Virus record (IMG/VR): IMGVR_UViG_3300006071_000045
Coordinates: 1-34,375 of that record
Length of the DNA: 34,375 bases
Origin: a virus
Direction: 5' to 3' (one strand)
Shown here: positions 1-10,700 of the stretch, in pieces
Layout of the letters: the number at the start of each line of letters is the position of its first letter
Numbering within the stretch: position 1 is the first letter of the stretch
The notes under the pieces: model-generated
What the model saw: only the letters and a program-made list of their open reading frames with translations
Databases searched by the model: none
What the model was told of the DNA's origin: nothing
Translations under genes and position numbers: made by a program

Positions 1-3000
1 ATTAACACCTGCGGTATTAATACCACTTAACACACCACTTACTACCTGAACATTATCAACTGTAGCAGCACTTAAGAAAATTTCATTAGGCTGACACAAA
101 ATTTCATATAGATTACCAAAACTAGTTCCAGTATCTACAGGAACTAACACGACACTACTAATAAAACCACTTAATTGATTGTGCAAATATGCACTTAATT
201 CACTGAAATAAAACGTATCACCAAAGTCCCAATTATCAAGTGAAAAATAACTGTTAATAGCATCGATAACACGACTCTTAATTTCAGTATCACTTAGTGT
301 AGTATTTGGTGTTTTGATAACTTGGAAATTAGCACGTAAGCTAGCTATGGCTTTATTGCCAAATAATAGCTTATAAACGCCAGCATTTAGTATCATTTCG
401 TCACTTAACATTTTATAATTAAACAATCCACTGTAACTACTATTAAGTGTAACACTATCTAAATCTGCTGGTTTTGACACGATACCTGTATTATCAACAA
501 CATAATTACGATATGCTTCATCATATGAGCGAGTTAATATATAAGTGTCAATTAAATTTGTTGCGGCTGGGTCTATTCTACGAGTATTTTCAGCATTATG
601 TTGATACTCAAATACTAAGTTTTGTCTGCCAGTGGCAACAAAATACATATCGCTTACATCTACTACTGTTGCAACGCCATTGATATTTTGTATCTGATAA
701 AAAGCTGCATCACTTGTAGCATAAAATAATGTATTAATAGGAAAATTGTTTCGCACATAATTTATAGAAGATTTTGTAGGATAAACTGTACTGATAACAC
801 CAGTTGATACACTTGAATAGCGAATAAGGTTATCAATATCAATGTACTTTTTATAAAATACATAATTTGTTCCGCTTACTACTTCTCTAAAAATATAAGG
901 ATCAGTTGGCAAGCCAGTAGTTGAACTTGTAGGATATGTCACATATGTACGAGTAGTATCTGTATAACCATCATTCATAACATAATTTTTATAAACGTTT
1001 AAATTTACGTCATTGCTTACGCCACTATTCACTGCCAACACACGCACATTATCTTGGACAACACTGTTAGTTGCTGCATCATAAATTTTTATTGGATTAG
1101 TATCAATGAAATTTACTTGTGCCGCACTGCCAAAAATATAGTCTAATTGACGATAAGTCACTGTATATTTTAAACCATCAGTATTAAAACGAATCAACCA
1201 ACTACTATCACTAGCTGTTCCTTGAGTAGTTAAATCAAAAGGTGCAGTAGTATTAACATTGTTTGCTAGAATAATCTGCCAAGGATCGTTTAATGATGGC
1301 GTTTTTTTATAATTAAATTGAATAGCAAACTCAGTTTTGTTCAATATGTAACTGACCATAGTGTTGATCGTAGTATATTGTAGCGTTGATGAAAATGGTA
1401 CATAAACATCAGTTACTAGTGCGCCAGTTGGAATACTTTCGCTAATAGTAACGGCACCAATTTGACGACCAGCAACTAATACAGTAGTTGAACCTGTTCC
1501 AGTAATAGTTTGGATACTTGCCCAGATATAAGTTCTATCGCTGCTAAGCTGTGGAGTTCCAGTAATTAATACATTATTTGCATCAAAGTATGTGCCAACG
1601 GGCGCAGCAAAACGAATAAGACTACCAATTTGTAGATATTGAAGGTTATTAGTCGTACCACTAGCAATAGATTGTGGTTTTTTAGCAGTATCACCTACAG
1701 TAATAAAAAATCCTGTGCTGCTCACTGTATCATCGGTACTACGTGACCAATAAACAGGCGCAAGTGTAGTGAAATCTAATGCCTTCCAATTTTCAAAGTA
1801 GAAATGGCGCATAGGATAACCTTGAATAATAGGCAATATCTTATCGTTGATTTCTGTTAAAATATCATTGCGACTATTAAATGTAAAGTCAAAGCTGCTT
1901 GTATAACTTGTATTATAAAAAATACCATCACGTGCATAAAGATCAGTTGAAGTATATTTTCCAGTTGGATCAGTAATATCTAAACCACGACTAACGCCGC
2001 TGGCAAAACGATTTACACTTTTTACTTTAACAATATCGCTGTAACTAGTGTATGGAAATGTATTATAATCTTCGCCATTAACCATACGATTTTGTGTATA
2101 ATAAGCCTGTGGTGCTTTTTGTTTAATTTCACTTGTCAAATCACGACGTGATGAATTTGAAACTGTATATTGTAGCGCAGCATTAATAGTTAAAGTTTCT
2201 GTACGACCATTTCCACTGATATATGGCACACTAATAGTAATATTGCTCATGTCACTTGGTGAAATACGATAAGTTAAACCATTTGAAACACGATAGTATG
2301 CACGATAATTGCCTAATGGAATTTCACTGAAACTTCCGTCACCAAAAATTAAATCAATTTGGTCATTAATACGAGTGCTTACACTGTACAGTGTGCGAAT
2401 ACCACGAGCAACACTATTATAGATAGCATTGCTACCAGCAGTGCTTGCTACTTGAGTCCATTCTGTACCAATAGTGCCATTGGTAATTTCATACATCCAT
2501 ATGTCACTATTATTAATATTGGCAGTGTTAATACTGAAAACACGGTTGGCAACTTTTTCAGTAATACTAAAATCAGTTGAGTTTAGCACTCCTTGCTTAA
2601 AGTAGATAAAGAATCCTGTATTATGTGATGCATTGCCACGGCTATCGTTTTGATAAACTATACCAAATTGACCACGGTTACCGGGATTGTACTCAGTAAT
2701 AGTATTACTTGTTAAAATATTAGCACTAATTGCTTCAAATGGTGTTGATGTACCAGCAACAGTACTATTGAAAGTAAAGATAGGTAGAATAGTATTTGGA
2801 ATAGCTAAGTTATATTGTTCTGTGCGAATATTGTTAATAACTTTGCTGGCATAAGGTTTGCCAATTTTCTGACTGCTGCTTATTGCTGCATTCATAATTT
2901 GTGTAAATTGGCTTGCCCAACTGGCATTATTTGCATCATTCCAATTTACAGTAAGACGGCTCAAGCTAGTGCCATTAACATCTTGAATGTTTTCTGTGGT

Positions 3001-3372
3001 TGCTACACTCTTAATTTTTAAAAATCCACTAGCTGGACGATTACGATTAGGAACATAGTTTAATTGTTTTACTAGTTTCAGGACGCTATCACGGCGTTCT
3101 GCAGTTTCCAAGAAGTTTTCACGAGCATTTAAGTCTGTGCGGAATGCTACACTTTGTGCAGCAAATGCAATAACATCAAGTAACGCAACATATTCACTGC
3201 TTTCAATAAAGTCATTAAAATCTTCAGCATAATAGGTTTTGATATAATCAACCATAACCTTGCGTAGTGTTTCAAAGTCGTAGCTTTGAAAATCTGCATT
3301 AGAAAAAGTTGTATAAATCTTTTTCCAATCTTCTGCAGCAAAGATATTGGTTTGACGAGTTCCCACAGCCAT
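1..3372 (-). CDS. 6: Baseplate wedge protein gp6, 3' end beyond the window
   Basis: The minus strand is open from the ATG at 3372 to the window edge (1124 codons, no stop), so the C-terminus is missing. In T4-like phages gp6 forms the inner iris of the baseplate wedge and holds neighbouring wedges together. The N-terminus (MAVGTRQTNIFAAEDW), followed by a segment like ALLDVIAFAAQSVAFRTDLN and then RRDSVLKLVKQLNYVP at about residues 97-112, is characteristic of the gp6 / phage baseplate J-like family. The start follows a good ribosome binding site (AAGAGG, about 8 bases upstream). It is the most downstream visible gene of the minus-strand baseplate operon, 45 bases after gp25, as in other T4-like phages. 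An AATAAATA octamer 17 bases before the start may give extra late transcription. At more than 1124 residues it is much longer than T4 gp6 (about 660 aa). Confidence 0.88.
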   Translation of the reverse strand, partial: MAVGTRQTNIFAAEDWKKIYTTFSNADFQSYDFETLRKVMVDYIKTYYAEDFNDFIESSEYVALLDVIAFAAQSVAFRTDLNARENFLETAERRDSVLKLVKQLNYVPNRNRPASGFLKIKSVATTENIQDVNGTSLSRLTVNWNDANNASWASQFTQIMNAAISSSQKIGKPYASKVINNIRTEQYNLAIPNTILPIFTFNSTVAGTSTPFEAISANILTSNTITEYNPGNRGQFGIVYQNDSRGNASHNTGFFIYFKQGVLNSTDFSITEKVANRVFSINTANINNSDIWMYEITNGTIGTEWTQVASTAGSNAIYNSVARGIRTLYSVSTRINDQIDLIFGDGSFSEIPLGNYRAYYRVSNGLTYRISPSDMSNITISVPYISGNGRTETLTINAALQYTVSNSSRRDLTSEIKQKAPQAYYTQNRMVNGEDYNTFPYTSYSDIVKVKSVNRFASGVSRGLDITDPTGKYTSTDLYARDGIFYNTSYTSSFDFTFNSRNDILTEINDKILPIIQGYPMRHFYFENWKALDFTTLAPVYWSRSTDDTVSSTGFFITVGDTAKKPQSIASGTTNNLQYLQIGSLIRFAAPVGTYFDANNVLITGTPQLSSDRTYIWASIQTITGTGSTTVLVAGRQIGAVTISESIPTGALVTDVYVPFSSTLQYTTINTMVSYILNKTEFAIQFNYKKTPSLNDPWQIILANNVNTTAPFDLTTQGTASDSSWLIRFNTDGLKYTVTYRQLDYIFGSAAQVNFIDTNPIKIYDAATNSVVQDNVRVLAVNSGVSNDVNLNVYKNYVMNDGYTDTTRTYVTYPTSSTTGLPTDPYIFREVVSGTNYVFYKKYIDIDNLIRYSSVSTGVISTVYPTKSSINYVRNNFPINTLFYATSDAAFYQIQNINGVATVVDVSDMYFVATGRQNLVFEYQHNAENTRRIDPAATNLIDTYILTRSYDEAYRNYVVDNTGIVSKPADLDSVTLNSSYSGLFNYKMLSDEMILNAGVYKLLFGNKAIASLRANFQVIKTPNTTLSDTEIKSRVIDAINSYFSLDNWDFGDTFYFSELSAYLHNQLSGFISSVVLVPVDTGTSFGNLYEILCQPNEIFLSAATVDNVQVVSGVLSGINTAGVN

Positions 3373-3389
3373 TAAAAATTACCTCTTAT

Positions 3390-3397
3390 TATTTATT
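3390..3397 (-). promoter_or_regulatory. Possible late promoter octamer upstream of gp6
   Basis: Read on the minus strand this is AATAAATA, one mismatch from the T4 late consensus TATAAATA. It ends 17 bases before the gp6 ATG, the same distance as the identical octamer in front of gp48. The region is AT-rich, so a chance match is possible. Confidence 0.4.
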
Positions 3398-3417
3398 TTG
3401 TAAATTAACTGCGACTA

Positions 3418-3804
3418 TTAAAGCACATGCAATTTATTAGTTTGGCTGTTAAACAATACGTTAAGCTGTGCAATTTTACTATCTGTTGCAAATTGTAATT
3501 GAAAATTAAGAATCAATCCTAATCCATCAGGTGATTCCTGAACAAGTGTTTGGCTAACAACATTAAATCGTGGATCATATTTTATAATTCTGTCAATATC
3601 TTGTTTAATCTCATTTTTTAATGCTGGTGTAAGTGGATCAAACAATCTATTCCAAATAATTGAACCAATATTCGGATTCATTAACTTTTCACCTTTTCGT
3701 ATTGAAAGATGATTTAACAAATCTTGAACAATGAGATCATTATCACTGATCCCATATGGTCCAAAATCACGATTAACTGAACTATAACCTTTATATAATG
3801 CCAT
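3418..3804 (-). CDS. 25: Baseplate wedge protein gp25
   Basis: This 128-aa protein matches the small gp25 / GPW-type baseplate protein that sits in the wedge core near the sheath-initiation site. Diagnostic stretches are MNPNIGSIIWNRLFDPLT (residues 42-59), the helix around ALKNEIKQDIDRII, and YDPRFNVV, which contains the short D-P-R turn conserved in the family. Its length is close to T4 gp25 (132 aa). It lies 12 bases after the gp5 stop and 45 bases before gp6, all on the minus strand, so it is part of the baseplate operon. Identification is firm; the protein is structural and no enzymatic role is expected. Confidence 0.93.
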   Translation of the reverse strand: MALYKGYSSVNRDFGPYGISDNDLIVQDLLNHLSIRKGEKLMNPNIGSIIWNRLFDPLTPALKNEIKQDIDRIIKYDPRFNVVSQTLVQESPDGLGLILNFQLQFATDSKIAQLNVLFNSQTNKLHVL

Positions 3805-3816
3805 TACGTATTTACC

Positions 3817-6800
3817 TTAACAACTCTTGCCTGCTCCGTTGGTTGCCGCTGTGCCTTGTGGAGTATTTTGTGCGCCACCAGGTGCTGCTGAACCACTACC
3901 TGCACTTGGTGCTGGTTTTTCTATTGGCAGATACGAGTTATCCGTTGGTGTTGCTGCAGTATTGTTTGGCTGAGAAGTTACGCTAACTGCTGGATCAGCA
4001 TAACCACCGCTGAGCGTTCCTTCACCTTGTCTTGGATCAGCAGTAATTTGATTATATGCTGTTGAAGTTTGGTTTAAACCAGGCGATGCGTATGGATGAT
4101 CTGGATTTAAATATCCTGTTGCTCCATCTGGACTTGTTATATTATTTGTAGGCTGTGGCATTTGATTTTGATAATCAGAAGCAGTTGGCGTGTAATTAAT
4201 ATCACGGCTACTATTGTAATCACTATTAAATGCAGCATCACGCTGATCACCAGTAATACTATTATCTACTGGTGCTTTATAGTCAGTTACATTGCTCAAG
4301 TAACTTCCACTGCCACCTTCGGTCTGCGCAAGTGATGCTTGTATAGTTCCACTATCTTCAATTGATTTTATACCACTTGGTGAAAGCGTGTTAAGTGAAT
4401 CTGTAGTTTGACCTTGAGCATATAGTCCTTTAATAGTACTATCCTGCACACTAATTGAAGCGCCAGTATCATCTTTTCCTACCCAACTATAAGTTCCGCT
4501 TGAAGCGTCGTATGTTCGAGTTAATCCACCAACTTGTGCTGGAATATAAGGATTAGATGATATTAATCCACTTGTATTATCGTTTGGTTGCGGATTTGAT
4601 GGATAGTTTGTTGCATAATATGCATTATTTGCAGCATCTATCTGTGCAGTAGCTGTTCCTGTCGCATCGCCTGGCAATCTATCGCCTGCACTTCCAACAG
4701 TTATACTAGTATCTTGTGCTTGCGAACCACTGCCATAGTTGTATTGCGAACGGTCAGTTGGGTTTGAAACAGTTGCAACGTTTGTAGTACTTGTATTATC
4801 AGTACCACCGCCTGCAATATCACCTGGATTTGAAGCTGTAGGAATGATATTGCTATTGGATTTTGCAACATCACGAGCAGAAGTACTATCAGCATCGGTT
4901 GCATTAAGATCAGTAGGTCTGTTTGGTGGAAGTGGAACATTTTCTTCTGGTATAGTTGTTGGCGAACCTGGTAGCTGAACACCGTTTGCATCATAACCAT
5001 TTGCAGCACTCTTTGCTACATAGAACTTACTAGCAGCTTCATTACCATTGCCATCATATATGACACGAGGTCCGCATGATTTGCCACTATACTGATCTTG
5101 TACGACAATACCATCACGGTTTCCATTAGCATCATAGTGATAATCAAGAAACGCTGCAGTATGACTTGAGCCGCTTACGCCACCACTGCCTGGCGGTGCA
5201 TAAGCTGGATTACCATTCGCATCAGTATAATTAAACGTAGTAATGATGGTGCCTGGTGCTGGTTTGCTACTAAAAACGTTTGAACCTTGTTGAACACTGC
5301 TCATAGTTCCAAAGTTTGGAATATTAGTTTGCGCAAGAGCAGCACATTGACCATTACCAAATACCTGACCATTTAACTGGCTAAACACGCCTGTATTTTG
5401 TGAAATAGCAGCGCCGCTTGTACTACTGCTGCCATTAACAACATTATTAACAGCATTGCCTACTGCGCTACCAACATTATAGCTAACAGTTCCAACAACA
5501 TTGTTAATAACACTGTTTAGAATAGTTGTTCCAATTGTTTGCAACGGACTGCTACCGCCATGTGATATACTAGTATTGGTTGCTGGATTAACAAATCCAC
5601 TGTATTGATTTGCTCCATTACTATTTTGCCATGGTTGTTTTACAGGCTGTGCTTTTGCAGCAAATGTAGCTGCATCAATTCCAAGGCTAAGCGCACATCC
5701 GCCTACTACTTGGTCGTAAGTATAACTGATTCTCTTTTGAATAAAGTTAATCATGGCACTTGCCCAACCTATTCTTGTCGTTGGGTCTTTTAAATTTACA
5801 AAATCTGTTGGGTTAATGCCAATATTATTTTGAATGAATCGTGCAAGTGATATAACATTATTATCAGTTTTAAGTTTAGCTTGTAGGTATTTTGAACACA
5901 AATCTAAGCTTGTTAAACTTACTGATGGTGTGCTATAATAACTGTCAAACAATGTCATTAGTGCAGCAATGCCATTTTCAGGTTTGGTATATACTGCAAG
6001 ATGATTAGCAAAACCAATAGCAAATTTATCAGTTGGGTCATATTGTAAATTACCAGGGTTGTTTTGTGATTCACCTACACTGTATTGAGTATTAGTATTA
6101 CTCGGACTGCCTGCATTGTTTGGTTCAAAACTTGCACCAGTGCCATAAGTTATATTTTGTATAATATTTTGAACAGCATAACTGAGTCCAGTTGAAATAT
6201 ACCCAGCAGGTGAATAGCTACCATACATTGAACTTTGTCCGCCAAAGCTTCCTTGCGGACCATTATTATAAACAGTTGGCGGAATATTATTAGTCATTGG
6301 ACCATAAGATTGTTGAACTTTTCCACTACCATAATTTGATGTTGCGCCATACTTGCCAGCAGCGCCAGCAGGTTGATTTTGTTTTGCTCCATAGGTTGGC
6401 TGTGCCTGTGGATTAGCAACGCTCTGGTGACCTGTCCATGCTTCTTTAGTTGGCATGCTGCTGGGTGCTTGTGCGCCGCTTGCTTCTGTTGCTTTTGTAG
6501 CATCAGCAGTATTAATAGTATGACATGCGCCCTTAAGGTCAATGTGACCATCTGCTTTTATTTGAATACAACTGTCGCCTGTAAGATAAGTGTTCATGCC
6601 TTTTAAATGTAAAGACATTTTACCTGTCATCTTAGTGCTTCCGCTACCAAGAATATTAATATCTTTTGCTTCAATGTTTAAACCAGCATCACTTTTGATA
6701 TCTACTGTGCCGCCATGAAGTTTAAGCGAACCTTTTGTTTCAAGATTTATTTCACTTTGCGCAAATACATTTACTTTACTACCGCTATAAACATTAATAT

Positions 6801-7692
6801 CACCTTGAGAGTTAATTTCAACCCAAGATGTGCCTTTACTATTAATAAGATAGATAAAATCTTTGGTGTCATTCATCATAATCATATGACCGCCAGCACT
6901 ACGCAAGCGCACCATTTGATTTTTGCCTTTACTATCACCATCGTCCATTATGAACGTATGCCCACCTTTACGTCCTTTTACACCAAAACTATCGTATGGA
7001 GCATTTAATGGGTCACTGAAAACTTGTGGATCGTTTGGATCAATTGGCTGACCTGGCGTACTAATACCAAACACTGCACTTGGCGTTTCACGAAATGCAC
7101 TGCTAGTACCAGGACCACGGTCAGGGTCTTGAAGCAATCCTTGCGTTTCCCATATCTTTTCTTGAATACTATGTGATTTCTTCTGTAGCGTAGTAAATTG
7201 TGCCAACTGATTGCCTGGCGTTTCATCAGCATAATAATCGACAACAGGATTAGGTGAAGAACCATCTACTGGCGCACTTATGCCAGGTACCATATGCATA
7301 TTAGGCCATTCAGGAATACAAGCAAACCAATAACCACGAGCAGGATCGCCATTAACAAATGTACATAGTACTTTAATACCAATGTCAGGTGGAACAAACC
7401 ACATTCCATAAGAATGCGGAGCGCCTTCGTATCCACTGCTATCTTGATGATTTGTTACGCCATAGAAAGGTGTGCTATAATTTACAGTACGCCATGCATT
7501 ATCATCATTTGGATTGCCACCTAGTTCAGGAATCCAAACTTGTAATCGCCCACTGCGTAGTGGATCAGTGTTTGCTTTTACGATACCAACAAATGGACCG
7601 CCGTTGATGCGAACGCCGTCTGCTTGTTCATGCGCACTCCATTTAGGAGTTTTTCTAAATTGTGTTGATCCTAAATCATTAATACTTGGCAT
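3817..7692 (-). CDS. 5: Baseplate hub spike gp5 with embedded murein-hydrolase-like domains
   Basis: A 1291-aa central spike protein. Residues 33-130 form a gp5/VgrG-type OB-fold (FVGIVKANTDPLRSGRLQVW). Residues 237-390 are glycine-punctuated beta-strands of the triple-stranded beta-helix kind (INLETKGSLKLHGGTVDIKS). A lysozyme/transglycosylase-like segment follows at about 541-650 (ESQNNPGNLQYD, then PENGIAALMTLFDSYY). A Cys-His peptidase-like (CHAP-type) segment lies at about 775-895, with Cys783 in GQCAALAQ, His844 in SSHTAAFLDY and Asp866 in VVQDQYSG. The last 380 residues are low-complexity and rich in Ser, Thr, Asn, Gly and Pro. T4 gp5 has a T4-type lysozyme inserted between OB-fold and helix; here the presumed enzymes sit after the helix instead. 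The start follows AGAGGAATAACA, 14 bases after the preceding gene. The gp5 assignment is strong; the two hydrolase domains are motif-based inference. Confidence 0.87.
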   Translation of the reverse strand: MPSINDLGSTQFRKTPKWSAHEQADGVRINGGPFVGIVKANTDPLRSGRLQVWIPELGGNPNDDNAWRTVNYSTPFYGVTNHQDSSGYEGAPHSYGMWFVPPDIGIKVLCTFVNGDPARGYWFACIPEWPNMHMVPGISAPVDGSSPNPVVDYYADETPGNQLAQFTTLQKKSHSIQEKIWETQGLLQDPDRGPGTSSAFRETPSAVFGISTPGQPIDPNDPQVFSDPLNAPYDSFGVKGRKGGHTFIMDDGDSKGKNQMVRLRSAGGHMIMMNDTKDFIYLINSKGTSWVEINSQGDINVYSGSKVNVFAQSEINLETKGSLKLHGGTVDIKSDAGLNIEAKDINILGSGSTKMTGKMSLHLKGMNTYLTGDSCIQIKADGHIDLKGACHTINTADATKATEASGAQAPSSMPTKEAWTGHQSVANPQAQPTYGAKQNQPAGAAGKYGATSNYGSGKVQQSYGPMTNNIPPTVYNNGPQGSFGGQSSMYGSYSPAGYISTGLSYAVQNIIQNITYGTGASFEPNNAGSPSNTNTQYSVGESQNNPGNLQYDPTDKFAIGFANHLAVYTKPENGIAALMTLFDSYYSTPSVSLTSLDLCSKYLQAKLKTDNNVISLARFIQNNIGINPTDFVNLKDPTTRIGWASAMINFIQKRISYTYDQVVGGCALSLGIDAATFAAKAQPVKQPWQNSNGANQYSGFVNPATNTSISHGGSSPLQTIGTTILNSVINNVVGTVSYNVGSAVGNAVNNVVNGSSSTSGAAISQNTGVFSQLNGQVFGNGQCAALAQTNIPNFGTMSSVQQGSNVFSSKPAPGTIITTFNYTDANGNPAYAPPGSGGVSGSSHTAAFLDYHYDANGNRDGIVVQDQYSGKSCGPRVIYDGNGNEAASKFYVAKSAANGYDANGVQLPGSPTTIPEENVPLPPNRPTDLNATDADSTSARDVAKSNSNIIPTASNPGDIAGGGTDNTSTTNVATVSNPTDRSQYNYGSGSQAQDTSITVGSAGDRLPGDATGTATAQIDAANNAYYATNYPSNPQPNDNTSGLISSNPYIPAQVGGLTRTYDASSGTYSWVGKDDTGASISVQDSTIKGLYAQGQTTDSLNTLSPSGIKSIEDSGTIQASLAQTEGGSGSYLSNVTDYKAPVDNSITGDQRDAAFNSDYNSSRDINYTPTASDYQNQMPQPTNNITSPDGATGYLNPDHPYASPGLNQTSTAYNQITADPRQGEGTLSGGYADPAVSVTSQPNNTAATPTDNSYLPIEKPAPSAGSGSAAPGGAQNTPQGTAATNGAGKSC

Positions 7693-7706
7693 TGTTATTC
7701 CTCTTT

Positions 7707-10700
7707 TTATGCACCGAATGCATATCCCGTGCCTACTATTCCAGAATCTTCCTCTGATGGCGAACCAAATGGTGCAGTTGAACCACCCACAGGCGGTGGC
7801 GGCGGATTAACAGCAATTGTTTTATTTTTTGCTGCTTCTGCTGGCGGGTTTTCACTTACGCCTCTCGTGGCTGAATTAACTGTTTGGTTGCCTACTGTTT
7901 CACTTCTACTTGCACCAGCAGTCGGCGGCTCTTGTGTTGGCACACGAACATTATCTAATTTCTGTGTAAATTTACCACCACTAAAATTACTAATTACTCG
8001 CACTACTTGATATGTGCCACTGAATTGACTGTATGCACCATCTATTTGAAATAAACCTGTTGTATCATTATAATCATTAGTTGGTGTTTGAAAGAAGAAA
8101 TTAAAGTATGCAGGTTTTAAAAAATTAACACTGCCACTACTTAAAATTGGATCAAAACCTCCAATAAGCGGACCATACAGCATAGTGTCTTGCGCAAGCC
8201 AATCAGGATCGCCAACTATTTCAATATTAAGTCTAATCATATCACCGCTAGTATCAAAGTTACGTTCCATAACATTTTGAATAGCAATTGTTGCTTCATC
8301 TAATCCCGTTGGCGCACTGTTTTGACGGTTAGCAATGCCATTTACATAATGCTTGCGACGTTTGAAAAAACGTTGATCTTGCGAACTGTCATATTGTGCC
8401 GACTGCCCAGAAGAAGCTGTTATTTGCTGGGAACCAGGCGTGTCTTTGGTAAGTTGAGCATGAGAGGATAAACCATTAATAATTTCATAAAATGCCATTT
8501 GAAAATCAATATCGACACTTAACACATCTTTGTTATTACCACTGTAAAGATAATCATAACTTTTTACTATTTCACTTGGACTTACTGCAGCTTGACCAAA
8601 GTTTTGACTATCTTGTCCTTTAAGATCATACGGTGTTACATAATATGCTATATCCATTGCCCAAAAATTGCGACTTGTATCCCATTCTCTATATTTTACA
8701 ACAGGATTTGTTTTCCATAAACTTAACGGTGTATTGCTTTTATCACCTGGTTTATATTGGTCTAGCATATAACTACTGACTGTAATCACACTACTAATAA
8801 AATCAGTAATTTTTGTGCCTGCTTGTGCATTAAATTTACCATTCTTCAATTCAAGTGGAAGCGCACCAGTTTTTCCATCAAGTGCATTTTGTAAATTTTT
8901 TGGATCAGTCGAACCTGTTGATTGAGTTGAAAATTTGTTAGGGTCAAAAATTTTAGCATTGTTTATTTTATCGTCAAATACAAATTTATAATTATTAGGC
9001 AATAGCTGTCCTGAATTATCTTTAAGACATTTGTCCGCTTCGTTTTTATTCAATGCATCAGCCAAACCTTTAATAACCGTTGTATTTGTGCCTATTGGTC
9101 CGTTTTCTGTTATTGTTGTTCTAATTTCTTGGTCTGCACTGTTTGGTCGTAATTTATTGGTAGTGGTATTATAACTTGCAGATTCACTTTGAAATAACTC
9201 AGTAATTGTTGCGCCTTGAATTTCAACATGAAAAGGTATTTGATTATCTAGTACTGTACTTGCCATACTATTAGTTGGAATAACGTCACAACTATAAATT
9301 GCGCCGCTACTTGTTATTTTAAATTTCATATTTAAAAAAGTAAATGGAATATATTTGGTAGTATTATCAATTGATTTAGGCTGTCCTAAATCATCATACC
9401 CTAAAAATTCAATCTTCATTACATAAAAACTAGCATCCCAACTTGCACCAGGATTTAATTGAAGTGCTAATTGCTGTAACTGTCCTAAAAATTTAACAGT
9501 ATATGGTTCAATAATATCAAATTTAATACGAATAACATCTGTTCCACGAGTTTTTTGATCGTTGCTAACAATTGTTTCTATTTCAACATTATCAATCGTT
9601 AGGTCATTTGGAAAGAAATTACGACTTGCCGTATTACCACCATAACCACCATCACTGAGCACAAAATAACTGCCCGCAAGTATTGCTTCTTCATTACCAG
9701 GAGCGATAGTGCCATCATACATTTGGTTAATAGTTGTATAAGGAACGCCGTAAATTGAAATTTTATATGTCCAATTTACATAACTGTGTAATTTATTATC
9801 TGGCGCATTAATTATATTTGTTGTACCATTATTGCCAGCACTGCTTGCTGAATCGCTTCCACCACTCGCAATTCCGCTTGACAAAGTAGCCGCAGTACTT
9901 GACATCACGTCTTCACCAGGTTTTATCTTGCTTCCTGTGCCAATATTTGAATTAGTTTGGTCACTAAATTTTATTGTATTGGTTACACTTGGTGTTGCAG
10001 CGGATGTGCTATCTTCAGTAACGCCATTGGTTGCTGCATTAATAGTTTGATTAGGAACAAGAGTTACGCCATTTGTTTGATTTACAGTTGCAGTTTGTGC
10101 TGCTTGAACTGCGTTGGCATTATCTACTATCTGTTGTTGTGTAAGTGGTAATGGTGTGCCGTTGCCGCTGCTAGTAGCAGTATTTGTTGTATTGCCTGCA
10201 ACTATTGCTTGTTGTTGTGCAATAACATTTGCTTGTTCGATTGCTTGTTGCTGTGAAGCTGCAGCGGCGGTTGCAGCGGTTACTGACGTTGTTGCTTGTT
10301 CATTGGCAACTTGTGCGCCATATGATTGAGCAAGTGCTGAATCAAAAGCAGTACCTTGATTTGTGTTTGGTGAAGCATTTAGTGCATCTGCATATTGCTG
10401 TGCGGTTATATTTGTGCGAGGAATGCTTGATTGTTGTCCTGTACCAAAACCAGTATTATTGCTTACAACGGTGTATGGACCAAGGTCTTCGGGTAGGGCA
10501 AATGTAATATCAAAAGAATCAGGTGGCTGACCATTTGGAACCGCTAATTCAAGAGCAGGATAGTTTCCACTATTAAGAATATCATATGCTTTTTGTGAGT
10601 ATTGCGTACCAAGTAATGGATTACCTGTTGCAAGTTGTTGCTTATACCATGTTTGTAATTGGTTGCTAGCCGCACTAAGTTGCTCGGTTTTTGATAAGGT

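Noticed and set aside
7389-7810. Plus-strand open frames across the gp5 and hub genes
   Set aside because: They are opposite-strand shadows of long, well-supported minus-strand genes, without ribosome binding sites or recognisable products.
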